Source: CAZBLK01 sp964492715 (lineage in GTDB: Bacteria > Bacillota > Clostridia > Lachnospirales > WRBF01). From it: 64,000 nt of DNA. The position numbers and the translations under genes are program-made. The DNA is taken from the NCBI GenBank assembly GCA_964492715.1, contig CAZBLK010000003.1, forward strand, positions 62,001 through 126,000, read 5' to 3'. The notes beneath the pieces were generated by a model. The model was given only the letters and a program-made list of their open reading frames with translations, searched no databases and was not told the DNA's origin. Below, in pieces: positions 32,778 through 40,144 of the stretch (its first letter is position 1; each line of letters starts with the position of its first letter).

Positions 32778-33197
32778 CTAAAAACTTAAATCTTTAGGTG
32801 TAAAAGAAAACGGCATAATTTCACACAGTTTATGTACCTCAAAACACTCTGTGTCTTTAGCTAGTATAACCGAAAAATCATTTAAGTCACAAAATTCTAA
32901 CATAACTTGACGGCAAACGCCACAAGGGGCACAAAGCTGTGTTGGAAGCTCGTCCTTTCCGCCTACAATCGCTATAGCATAAAATTCTTTAACTCCTTCG
33001 CTTACTGCTTTAAAAAACGCTGTACGCTCGGCACAATTTGTTGGTGAATACGAAGCATTTTCAATGTTGCAACCTGTATAAACAGTACCATTTTTTCCAA
33101 GAAGTGCAGCCCCAACTTTAAAACCAGAATAAGGCGAGTATGCCTTTTCTCTTGCAGCTAGTGCTGCTTCTATCAAACTTTTTGTATCAAAATCCAT
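32778..33197 (-). CDS. cdd: Cytidine deaminase
   Basis: This enzyme deaminates cytidine and deoxycytidine to the uridine forms. The 139-residue tetrameric-type enzyme has the zinc site NCAERTAFF (Cys plus catalytic Glu) and APCGVCRQ (two Cys), and the substrate segment YTGCNIENASY. AGGAGG spaced 8 bases from the ATG at 33197 decides the start; the TTG two codons upstream is too close. It starts 12 bp after deoD and supplies substrate for Pdp. Confidence 0.96.
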   Translation of the reverse strand: MDFDTKSLIEAALAAREKAYSPYSGFKVGAALLGKNGTVYTGCNIENASYSPTNCAERTAFFKAVSEGVKEFYAIAIVGGKDELPTQLCAPCGVCRQVMLEFCDLNDFSVILAKDTECFEVHKLCEIMPFSFTPKDLSF

Positions 33198-33209
33198 TGG
33201 CAAACCTCC

Positions 33210-33917
33210 TTACGCTATAGTAAGAGCAAGCTCCATCATGTCAGTAAATGACTGTTGCCTTTCCTCTGCGCTTGCACTTTCACCCGTAAATGGACAGTCA
33301 GAAATTGTGCATATGCAAAGAGCATTTTTACCAGCTCTAGAGGCATTCATGTAAAGAGCAGCAGCTTCCATTTCGACAGCAAGTACACCAAGCTTTTGCC
33401 AGTCTGCAAGCCTTGCTGAATCGTCATAAAATGTATCTGATGAATAAACGTTGCCAACTTTAACATTTAGCCCAAGAGTTTTTGCAGTGTCTACAGCTTT
33501 TGTTAAAAGCTGGTAAGAAGCAATTGGAGCATATGTTCCTGGCAAATTATATTGGTTTGCAAAAGATGAATTAGTGCAAGCACCCATTCCGATAACTACG
33601 TCACGAACGTGTAAATCTTTTGCAATTGCTCCGGCTGTGCCTATGCGTATAATGTTTTCTACATCATAGAAGTTAAACAATTCATATGAATAAATGCCCA
33701 TAGAAGGCATACCCATGCCACTTGCCATTACACTAACACGCTTACCTTTGTAAGTGCCAGTATATCCGTTTATTCCTCTGACGTTGTTTACTAAAACAGC
33801 ATCTTCTAAAAATGTTTCTGCAATAAACTTAGCACGCAAAGGGTCTCCAGGCATAAGAACAGTTTTTGCAAAGTCTTCCTTTTTAGCGTTAATATGTGGT
33901 GTTGGTATATTTTGCAT
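33210..33917 (-). CDS. deoD: Purine-nucleoside phosphorylase (DeoD type)
   Basis: This enzyme phosphorolyses inosine, guanosine and adenosine nucleosides. The 235-residue hexameric type is recognised from TPHINAKKEDFAKTVLMPGDPLRAKFIAE, VMASGMGMPSMGIYSYEL, the site VLAVEMEAAALYM and CTISDCPFTGESASAEERQ. Its start overlaps the deoC stop by one base (TAATG), so both are coupled. Family and length leave little doubt. Confidence 0.96.
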   Translation of the reverse strand: MQNIPTPHINAKKEDFAKTVLMPGDPLRAKFIAETFLEDAVLVNNVRGINGYTGTYKGKRVSVMASGMGMPSMGIYSYELFNFYDVENIIRIGTAGAIAKDLHVRDVVIGMGACTNSSFANQYNLPGTYAPIASYQLLTKAVDTAKTLGLNVKVGNVYSSDTFYDDSARLADWQKLGVLAVEMEAAALYMNASRAGKNALCICTISDCPFTGESASAEERQQSFTDMMELALTIA

Positions 33918-34588
33918 TAATATGTCCCCTTCTCTACTGTTTCGTCCTTTGCAATTTTTACAAGGCGGCTTGTTCCAAGCCTTGTTGCACCAAGCGAAAT
34001 AAAGTCTTCTGCGTCTTTAATGCTTGTAATTCCACCAGCAGCTTTTATTCCAACACCTTGACCAACATGCTTTTTAAACAGCACAATATCCTCCCGTGTT
34101 GCCCCTGCTTTGCTAAAGCCCGTGGAGGTTTTAATAAAATCAGCACCTGCTTCTGTAACGATGCTGCACATCTTAATCTTTTCTTCTTCTGTAAGTAGAC
34201 ATGTTTCAATGATAACTTTCAAAATTAAATTACCGCAAGCACATTTAATTTGCCTAATTTCTGAAATGATAGAGTCGTATTTCTTGCTTTTTAAATCGCC
34301 AATGTTTATTACCATGTCAATTTCATCTGCGCCGTCAATAATGGCTTGCTTTGTTTCTGCAACTTTAATTTCCGTCGCCATATATCCATTTGGAAAGCCA
34401 ATAACTGTGCAAACCTTCATTTTGCCTTGAACATAATCTTTTGCTGGCTTAACAAAACATGGCGGAATGCAAACGGAAGCAACCTTAAAATTAATTGCAT
34501 CGTCACAAAGAGTCTTAATTTGCTCAAGCGTTGCTTCTGGTGCAAGCAATGTATGGTCCACTATGGATAAAATTTCTTGCATGTCCAT
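33917..34588 (-). CDS. deoC: Deoxyribose-phosphate aldolase
   Basis: This enzyme cleaves 2-deoxyribose 5-phosphate to glyceraldehyde 3-phosphate and acetaldehyde, channelling deoxynucleosides into glycolysis. The 223-residue class I aldolase has the N-terminal IVDHTLLAPEATLEQI, EIDMVINIGDLKS, Schiff-base lysine region LILKVIIETCLL and ADFIKTSTGFSKAGAT, and the phosphate loop VGIKAAGGITSIKDA. GGAGGTAC precedes the ATG. It is the first gene of the deoC-deoD-cdd-transporter-pdp cluster. A promoter lies just upstream. Confidence 0.96.
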   Translation of the reverse strand: MDMQEILSIVDHTLLAPEATLEQIKTLCDDAINFKVASVCIPPCFVKPAKDYVQGKMKVCTVIGFPNGYMATEIKVAETKQAIIDGADEIDMVINIGDLKSKKYDSIISEIRQIKCACGNLILKVIIETCLLTEEEKIKMCSIVTEAGADFIKTSTGFSKAGATREDIVLFKKHVGQGVGIKAAGGITSIKDAEDFISLGATRLGTSRLVKIAKDETVEKGTY

Positions 34589-34615
34589 TTTTGTACCTCC
34601 AATTCTTATGCGTAT

Positions 34616-34644
34616 ATTTTAGCATATTTACTAAAAAAATCAAT
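34616..34644 (-). promoter_or_regulatory. Predicted sigma-A promoter of deoC-deoD-cdd
   Basis: On the minus strand TTGATT (34644-34639) and TAAAAT (34621-34616) are 17 bp apart. The -35 region is embedded in a short inverted repeat (TTTACTA/TAGTAAA), a possible regulator site. The rest of 34645-34810 is AT-rich and holds no gene. Confidence 0.5.
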
Positions 34645-34809
34645 AGTAAATTTACATTTTAAGAAATTAACCAATGAAAATTATATTATTAGACAATTAT
34701 TTGTAAATTTAGCTTTGTTTTTTCTACAATATATAAATAATTATGTGACAATTACCTTGTATTTATTTATTGTTAAAATTCGCTCTTGTTTTGTCTGTTT
34801 AAAAACAAA

Positions 34810-34835
34810 AATATCCCCCGTTTAAATACGGGGGA
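34810..34835 (-). terminator. Terminator following the spoIIID 3' half
   Basis: CCCCCGT (34815-34821) and ACGGGGG (34828-34834) form a strong stem that on the minus strand runs into ATATTTTTGTTTTT. It lies 10 bases beyond the spoIIID stop codon, so it terminates the reconstituted gene and, before excision, probably the recombinase transcript. Confidence 0.9.
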
Positions 34836-34844
34836 CAAAATAAA

Positions 34845-35015
34845 CTACATTTTGACAATTCTTGAATGTCCTGTCACTGTCATATACTTTTCCTTTGTAG
34901 CCAAGCCACCTCTTATATGACGCTCCGACTTGTTTACTTCTAAAACTCTCCGTGCTTCACCAGCTAAATGAGGGTTTATCTTTGTTAATCGTTCTGTAAC
35001 GTCTTTATGTACTGT
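34845..35015 (-). CDS. spoIIID: SpoIIID, C-terminal half (split gene; other half at 46587-46718)
   Basis: On the minus strand the codons from the shared core onward read TVHKDVTERLTKINPHLAGE, then ARRVLEVNKSERHIRGGLAT and KEKYMTVTGHSRIVKM to TAG. In Bacillus subtilis SpoIIID the corresponding stretch is TVHKDLTERLPEINPDLANE followed by a conserved RHLRGGEATKLKY basic tail, so this is the second half of that sporulation regulator. It has no start codon or ribosome binding site of its own; upstream in the same frame is the recombinase stop codon. Joined at the 10-bp core to the N-terminal half it gives 91 residues (Bacillus protein about 93). An own terminator follows. Confidence 0.92.
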   Translation of the reverse strand, partial: TVHKDVTERLTKINPHLAGEARRVLEVNKSERHIRGGLATKEKYMTVTGHSRIVKM

Positions 35016-35036
35016 TATATCAAAACAGAACTGTTA
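34990..35036 (-). other. Attachment site, recombinase-proximal junction of the spoIIID element
   Basis: The 10-bp core ACAGTACATA (minus strand, 35015-35006) has on its element side the arm GTTCTGTTTTGATA (35031-35018) and on its chromosomal side spoIIID codons. The identical core occurs at 46613-46604 in the same orientation and codon phase. The recombinase stop codon (35036-35034) lies 2 bases outside the arm. Confidence 0.85.
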
Positions 35037-36530
35037 AAACAAAGATAAATCACATAAATTTATATTGACATCTCCTGTTTCAAACACTACAATCCTATCA
35101 ATAATTTTTTTTAGCTGTGCATTTGTAAAATATTTTGTATCAAATAAATATTCAGAAGTATCGAACAAGTTATCTATTTTATTGTCCAGAACTTCCCAAG
35201 TTGATAAATTTGCTTTTAAAAGCCTAAGCTCACTTTCGTATTCATCAATTTCTTTTTTTAAAAAACAAAGTTTTTCATTAAGTTCTTCTTTTGTTATAAG
35301 CTCCTCACTGTACATCTCAATATATTTTTGCCGTGTTTTTTTTGCCCTACAAAGCTTGTCCGACAGTTCTTTTTTATTATTAATATTTTCATCTTGTGTG
35401 AAGTAAATTTTTTTAAGCTCTTTTGTAATTAGTTTTTTATAGTCATCTTTTGCTTTAATAGTTTCAATAAAATATTTCCTTATTTCTGTCATAATCTCGT
35501 TTTCATCAATTTTTATTGTATTATTACAGCTATCAGAGCCGTTTGCGTTCCTTCCGCTGCAAACCCACTTTATATAAACATTTTGATAAACACGTTCTGT
35601 CCGCCTAAAGCTGTACCCACAGTTTTTACACTTAATTATTGTACTTAGCACGTGCTTGTTGCTTTGCCTTTCTTGATTAATATTAAAATCGGTTTGCCTT
35701 TTTTTTATTATTTCACCAGCTTTTTTAAACAATTCATAATCAACTATTTTTAGTTCGGGCTTGTCCACAACAAACCATTCCTTTTGCTCCACGTCACGCC
35801 GAACGCCAGTTAAAAAATCCTCCACCTCCTGCTTGCCATTTATCACCCTTCCAATATAAATTTCGTTTGAAAGTATACGAGCAACTGCATTTTGTGACCA
35901 CTTGCACCCACGCTTTGTTTTTATTCCTTGTTTATTTAGGGCCTGCGCAATTTTGTTTGCACCATAACCTTCATTTACGTAATATTCAAAAATTTTACGA
36001 ACAACAACTGCTTCCTTTTCGTTTATTGAAAGGTTAAAGTAATCTCCCTTAGTTTTGTCATATCCGTAAACAATGTTTGGAACACGCCCTTTTTGGGCAT
36101 TTAGCCTTTTCCCAAACCGCACACGTTTTGAAGTGTTTGCACTTTCTTCTTGCGCAAGTGCTCCAAAAATAGTAAGTACAAACTCTGAATTTCCTAGAAC
36201 TGTTTGGTTTGAGGTTAAAAAAACTGTCTCAATGTTTAAAGCCTTTAAAGAGCGAATACTGTTTAAAAAATCAACGGTGTTTCTCGCAAAACGTGAAATG
36301 TCCTTTACAACAACCATGTCAAAATTCCCTTGCTTTGCGTCGCTCATTAGCTGCAAAAATTGCTTGCGGTTTTTTATTTTTGTTCCGCTTATGCCTTCAT
36401 CGGCGTAGATTTTTATGAGGTTATAGTTGTTCTTTTTTGTGTATTCATCAAAAAAGCGTTTTTGGGCTTCAAGGCTGTTAAGCTGGTCATCTTTGTCTGT
36501 TGAAACACGGCAGTATGCGGCAATGTTCAT
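35034..36530 (-). CDS. Large serine recombinase of the spoIIID element
   Basis: This 498-residue site-specific recombinase has the resolvase catalytic domain first: AAYCRVSTDKDDQLNSLEAQ with the nucleophilic serine, then YADEGISGTKIKNRKQF, VVKDISRFARN and the arginine-bearing region around residue 66-72. The recombinase domain follows (about 165-270, YGYDKTKGDY), then a zinc-ribbon (CKNCGYSF ... CSGRNANGSDSC) and a long coiled coil (about 375-450), the layout of phage integrases and SpoIVCA. Its stop codon lies next to one arm of the inferred attP. Upstream is an AT-rich region with a weak sigma-E-like match. It probably drives spoIIID reconstitution. Confidence 0.94.
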   Translation of the reverse strand: MNIAAYCRVSTDKDDQLNSLEAQKRFFDEYTKKNNYNLIKIYADEGISGTKIKNRKQFLQLMSDAKQGNFDMVVVKDISRFARNTVDFLNSIRSLKALNIETVFLTSNQTVLGNSEFVLTIFGALAQEESANTSKRVRFGKRLNAQKGRVPNIVYGYDKTKGDYFNLSINEKEAVVVRKIFEYYVNEGYGANKIAQALNKQGIKTKRGCKWSQNAVARILSNEIYIGRVINGKQEVEDFLTGVRRDVEQKEWFVVDKPELKIVDYELFKKAGEIIKKRQTDFNINQERQSNKHVLSTIIKCKNCGYSFRRTERVYQNVYIKWVCSGRNANGSDSCNNTIKIDENEIMTEIRKYFIETIKAKDDYKKLITKELKKIYFTQDENINNKKELSDKLCRAKKTRQKYIEMYSEELITKEELNEKLCFLKKEIDEYESELRLLKANLSTWEVLDNKIDNLFDTSEYLFDTKYFTNAQLKKIIDRIVVFETGDVNINLCDLSLF

Positions 36531-36534
36531 TTAC

Positions 36535-36984
36535 CTAACCCCTTTTTGGTTTATATTTTATATATACAGTTATATTCATGAAATGCAAAATAAACCACCT
36601 CAATATAAAATGTTCAAATGTAAAAGCATAAGCATGACGAGTTTTGTGGTCTATGGCAAGCCATAACCAACGCTGATTACCCTTATTCTGAACGAAGCTC
36701 CACATTTCGTCAAGTTCACAAGATTTTACTTCATCCCAAGCAATTATTTCAACAACCGAATAGCTTAAATCCAAGCTGTTTATATAGTTGTAGTTTATTC
36801 TGGCTGTGACGCTTTCTGCTTTTTTAAAGTGTCCATGACTTTGTCAGTTGTGACACCCAACACTCTGGCAGTGTCTATAATGCTTGAAGCGTTTGCAGTC
36901 ATTTTTATTATCTGCTCATTGATGGTGGATTTTTCAATTATAATGTTGTCGGTTTTTGGACCATTTTTAGAGTAACATATACAA
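36535..36984 (-). pseudogene. IS1-family transposase remnant (InsA/InsB-like)
   Basis: The minus strand from about 36984 encodes SKNGPKT, then MTANASSIIDTARVLGVTTD and KVMDTLKKQK, the InsA-like helix-turn-helix region, ending at a stop near 36795. In the neighbouring frame the sequence continues INYNYINSLDLSYSVVE and ELDEMWSFVQNKGNQRWLWL, AIDHK, the InsB catalytic DDE start (the first Asp is in AIDHK). The frame change between the two parts is as in IS1, though no A6C slippery run is visible. The C-terminal half of InsB is missing; the frame degenerates after HAYAFTF. The remnant directly abuts the recombinase promoter region. Confidence 0.8.
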
Positions 36985-37037
36985 AAAAAGAAGCAACTAG
37001 GGTTGACTATGTTGTTGATATAGTTGTTTAAACAGAT

Positions 37038-37089
37038 TAGGGCGTGTTCCCACTATCTGGACATTGAATGGTAGTGGGAACACGCCCTA
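37038..37089. repeat. Deleted MITE copy 3 (52 bp)
   Basis: TAGGGCGTGTTCCCACTA and TAGTGGGAACACGCCCTA are perfect 18-bp inverted repeats separated by only 16 bases. The termini are those of the 164-bp element at 9523-9686, so this is an internally deleted relative. Confidence 0.8.
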
Positions 37090-37134
37090 AAAAGCGTTTC
37101 CACTTTTCTAAGGTCTAGTAACGTAGAAATGCTT

Positions 37135-37300
37135 AGAACCCGTGTTCAATACTCTGGCCACCATCTTGGCGGTCTTGACGCCGCTGTACTTCTTCAGCGT
37201 GGTAAGCACGTACATGCTTCGAGTACGCACTTACCACGCTTCATCGTACAGCGACGCCAATCCTCGCCAATACGACGACTTCGTATTGAACACAGGTTCT
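37135..37300. repeat. 166-bp imperfect palindrome downstream of asnB
   Basis: The outer arms AGAACCCGTGTTCAATAC and GTATTGAACACAGGTTCT, middle arms CGCTGTAC/GTACAGCG and inner arms GCGTGGTAAG/CTTACCACGC plus CGTAC/GTACG are all symmetric about position 37218. The DNA is visibly richer in GC than its surroundings. It begins 8 bp after the asnB stop on the asnB template side and would fold into a long hairpin in the asnB transcript. It matches no repeat family elsewhere in the window. Confidence 0.85.
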
Positions 37301-37307
37301 TATATTT

Positions 37308-39149
37308 TTATATCAAAACTTCAATTCCATATTTATCAAGCCAGTAATTAACCTGCAATAAATAAGCAACCTGCTGCGGCCCAGCCATAAGCTGACCAAA
37401 CCACGGTTTTCCGTAGTCCGATGTAGAGCTTATAAGCTTTAATACATTTTCTTTGTTAATTAGCGGCAAAATTGGCGAATTTGGGTTTTCCAAAACCTCA
37501 CGAAGCCGTTCGCATACGATCTTTTCGTAATTTGGGTTGTAAGTTTTAGGGTAAGGGCTTTTTCGCCTAAACAAAATTTCGTCTGGCAAAACTCCTCGTG
37601 CGCCTTCTCTTAAAATGTTTTTAACAACTCCGTTTTTGCACTTCATGTCCCAAGGAATGTTAAACACGTATTGCACAAGCCTGTGGTCGGCATACGGCAC
37701 ACGCACTTCAAGCCCCGAAGCCATGCTTGCCCTGTCCTTTCGGTCAAGTAATGTAGCCATAAACCATTCAATATTTAAATATGATATTTCACGTCTACGT
37801 GATTCCTCTTTGCCTTCACCTTGAAGTATAGGTGCTGATTTTATAGAGTTATCGTATTTTTCAAACGCATATTCGTCAAAGTTAACATTGCTTAACAAAT
37901 CTTTTGACAGAACTGTATTTCGTGTTTCCATGTTTCTCGACCAAGGAAAAGCGTCTGCGTTAAACGCTTCTGCCGAATGAAACCACGGGTATCCTCCAAA
38001 AACTTCGTCAGCACATTCGCCAGAAAGTGCAACTGTATGTGTGTTTTTTACTTGACTGCAAAAGTAAATTAACGATGAATCTATGTCCGCCATTCCAGGC
38101 AAGTCTTTATAATCGACGGCTGAATAAAGGTAGTCAGCTAAAATGTCTGTGTCACATTCAAGAAATGTGTGGTTTGTGTTTAAGTAAGCAACCATTTTTT
38201 CTACCCAAGGGCGGTCTGTGTCTGGCTGAAAAGAATTTGCTTTAAAATATTTGCTGTTGTCCTTGTAGTCAAAAGAAAATGTGCTAAAGCCTGCGCCTTT
38301 TTCTTTTGCGGCTATTGCTGTAATTATGCTTGAATCAAGCCCACCAGAAAGAAATGTGCAAAGCGGAACATCAGACACAAGCTGACGCTTTATAGCATCA
38401 CGCAGCAAAAAGCCAACGTTTTCAATTGTTTCTTCGTAGCTGTCTTTGTGCATTTCGCTTTTAAGTTTGAAGTATGTGTAATTTTTAAATCCATCTTTAT
38501 TTATAATTGCATAATGCCCAGCCTTTATGTCGTAAATGTCTTTGAATACGCCATTCCCTGCTGTTCGTGCAGGGCCAATTCCAAAAACTTCACACAAACC
38601 TGTTCTATCGATAACTGGCTTTACGCCTGGGAATTTTAACAAAGCTTTAATTTCTGAGCCGAATATAAAATTACCATCTTTAAAAGTATAAAACAACGGC
38701 TTAACCCCAAACCTATCACGGCAAACAAACACTTGCTCTTTTGCGGAGTCCCAAATTGCAAAGGCAAAAATTCCATTAAATTTTTCGGGGCATCTTTCAT
38801 GGTACTCAACGTAGCAGTACAAAAGCACTTCGGTGTCCGAGGTTGATGTAAATGTATACCCTTTTTCTTTTAAATCATTTCTCAATTCGTCTGTGTTGTA
38901 CAACTCACCGTTGTAGCAAATTGTATACTCAAAGCCACCTACACTTCGGCTCATAGGCTGCAAGCCGCCCAAAATGTCAACGACAGCGAGCCTTGTATGC
39001 GCAAAGGCAACATGTTTTGAAATGTACGTTCCGTTTGTGTCTGGCCCTCTGTGTGTTAATGTTTTACCCATTTCTGAAAGTATACTTTGATTGTTTAAGT
39101 TGTTTCGTAAGTCTTCTTTAAAATTGCAAAATCCGCTAATTCCACACAT
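37308..39149 (-). CDS. asnB: Asparagine synthetase (glutamine-hydrolysing)
   Basis: This 613-residue cytosolic enzyme makes asparagine from aspartate, glutamine and ATP. The nucleophile Cys2 is exposed by removal of Met (MCGISGF), followed by HRGPDTNGTYI, FAHTRLAVVD, YNGELYN and FAFAIWD of the glutaminase domain. The synthetase half has the ATP-binding PP-loop TFLSGGLDSSIITAIAA and ALSGECADEVFGGYPW. Length and order are normal. It is carried inside the spoIIID element, as cargo, with no neighbour in its pathway. The 37101-37134 and 39150-39418 flanks are non-coding; the latter contains its promoter region. Confidence 0.95.
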   Translation of the reverse strand: MCGISGFCNFKEDLRNNLNNQSILSEMGKTLTHRGPDTNGTYISKHVAFAHTRLAVVDILGGLQPMSRSVGGFEYTICYNGELYNTDELRNDLKEKGYTFTSTSDTEVLLYCYVEYHERCPEKFNGIFAFAIWDSAKEQVFVCRDRFGVKPLFYTFKDGNFIFGSEIKALLKFPGVKPVIDRTGLCEVFGIGPARTAGNGVFKDIYDIKAGHYAIINKDGFKNYTYFKLKSEMHKDSYEETIENVGFLLRDAIKRQLVSDVPLCTFLSGGLDSSIITAIAAKEKGAGFSTFSFDYKDNSKYFKANSFQPDTDRPWVEKMVAYLNTNHTFLECDTDILADYLYSAVDYKDLPGMADIDSSLIYFCSQVKNTHTVALSGECADEVFGGYPWFHSAEAFNADAFPWSRNMETRNTVLSKDLLSNVNFDEYAFEKYDNSIKSAPILQGEGKEESRRREISYLNIEWFMATLLDRKDRASMASGLEVRVPYADHRLVQYVFNIPWDMKCKNGVVKNILREGARGVLPDEILFRRKSPYPKTYNPNYEKIVCERLREVLENPNSPILPLINKENVLKLISSTSDYGKPWFGQLMAGPQQVAYLLQVNYWLDKYGIEVLI

Positions 39150-39418
39150 CTTAACACCTCTATTGGCATTTATTTTTGTTATAATAGAAAAATGGTTTGT
39201 AACACAAAATGTTGCATAGTTACAGCAATTTTGTTTTTAATAGCATTGCTATAGTTTGACTTATTTTTTTTGGTGATAGTCCATTATATGTAGTATTAGT
39301 TTTATAATGTTACTGCATGAAAATTTTTTAAAAATTGTGCAATAAAACTAAACATGTTTTGCCTTTAATATGCGAAAAGCTTTTCAAAACAAAAACTTGT
39401 ATAGCAATGTATAGCAAT

Positions 39419-39571
39419 TTGAAAGAAGGACTTTATTGAAAGAAAGACTTTATTGAAAGAAAGACTTTATTGAAAGAAAGACTTTATTGAAAGAAGGACT
39501 TTATTGAAAGAAGGACTATATTGAAAGAAGGACTTTATTGAAAGAAGGACTATATTGAAAGAAGGACTTTA
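39419..39571 (+). repeat. Nine tandem 17-bp repeats, each with a Shine-Dalgarno-like core
   Basis: The unit TTGAAAGAAGGACTTTA is repeated nine times without gaps, ending one base before the sigma-factor ATG at 39573. Units 2-4 have AAAGAC and units 6 and 8 have CTATA; the rest are identical. Six of nine units contain AGAAGGA, and the last copy serves as the ribosome binding site. The array is not a multiple of 3 per unit and encodes nothing. Confidence 0.95.
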
Positions 39572-39572
39572 A

Positions 39573-40133
39573 ATGCAAGAATGGGAGGAATTGAGAGCAA
39601 GCTTAGTTAGATACGTAAAAATAAAGTTTTACAGCCGTCAATCTATTTGCGAGTTAGCTGATGACATTGTAAACGAAGCTTTTGCAGAAGTTTTTAGGCA
39701 TGGGGAAAGTGCAGAAGAAAAGGCAAACTTTGGGTACATGTCAAAGGTGTGCATACACGTTGCATTCAGGGTTTTTAAAAAGAGTGACTGCGAAAAGAAA
39801 AGAGTAATTGGAATTGACAGTTTTATTGAATTTGTAGACGCAAAATATGTTGTTGAAGAAATAATGCAAAGTGAAGACACAAAAGAAATTTTAAATTCGC
39901 TTGAAACGCTGAAAGAAATTGAAAAAGTAATTATTATGCAAAGATACTACGGCGACTATAGCTTTGCAGAAATTTCTAAGGCGAACGACATTAAGCTTAA
40001 CACAGTTTTGTCACATCACAGAAGGGCACTTGAAAAGCTTCGTCCTAGGCTTTCTACATTTGCCGAAGATAGAGTTAAGAAAACTGAATTACCAAAGGAA
40101 GTTACAAAAATTGGTTTTATGTCATTGTTTTAG
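39573..40133 (+). CDS. Sigma-70 family RNA polymerase sigma factor (ECF-like)
   Basis: This is a 186-residue alternative sigma factor. Residues 1-75 fit region 2 (ELADDIVNEAFAEVFRHGES matches the region 2.1-2.2 helices), and residues 100-160 form region 4 with the helix-turn-helix LETLKEIEKVIIMQRYYGDY, SFAEISKANDIKLNTVLSHH and RRALEKLRPRL. There is no region 3, as in ECF factors. The only visible ribosome binding site is the last of nine repeats. The next gene follows after 11 bp and probably forms an operon with it. No typical anti-sigma gene is adjacent. Its target promoters are unknown. Confidence 0.88.
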   Translation: MQEWEELRASLVRYVKIKFYSRQSICELADDIVNEAFAEVFRHGESAEEKANFGYMSKVCIHVAFRVFKKSDCEKKRVIGIDSFIEFVDAKYVVEEIMQSEDTKEILNSLETLKEIEKVIIMQRYYGDYSFAEISKANDIKLNTVLSHHRRALEKLRPRLSTFAEDRVKKTELPKEVTKIGFMSLF

Positions 40134-40144
40134 GAGGGGTTTTT

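Noticed and set aside
34845..35033. C-terminal fragment of an ISLre2/UPF0236 transposase
   Set aside because: The ERHIRGGLATKEKY ending first suggested that family, but the preceding TVHKDVTERLTKINPHL matches SpoIIID, and the matching N-terminal half is found at 46587-46718.
37135..37300. Integron attC site
   Set aside because: It is a long symmetric palindrome, but the characteristic GTTRRRY/RYYYAAC core sites and unpaired extrahelical bases were not found, and no tyrosine integrase is near.
37129..37347. 72-residue reading frame on the plus strand over the palindrome
   Set aside because: The frame follows from the palindrome and overlaps the asnB 3' end; no ribosome binding site is seen.
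39419..39571. CRISPR array
   Set aside because: Nine 17-bp units are directly adjacent with no spacers and run into a start codon.
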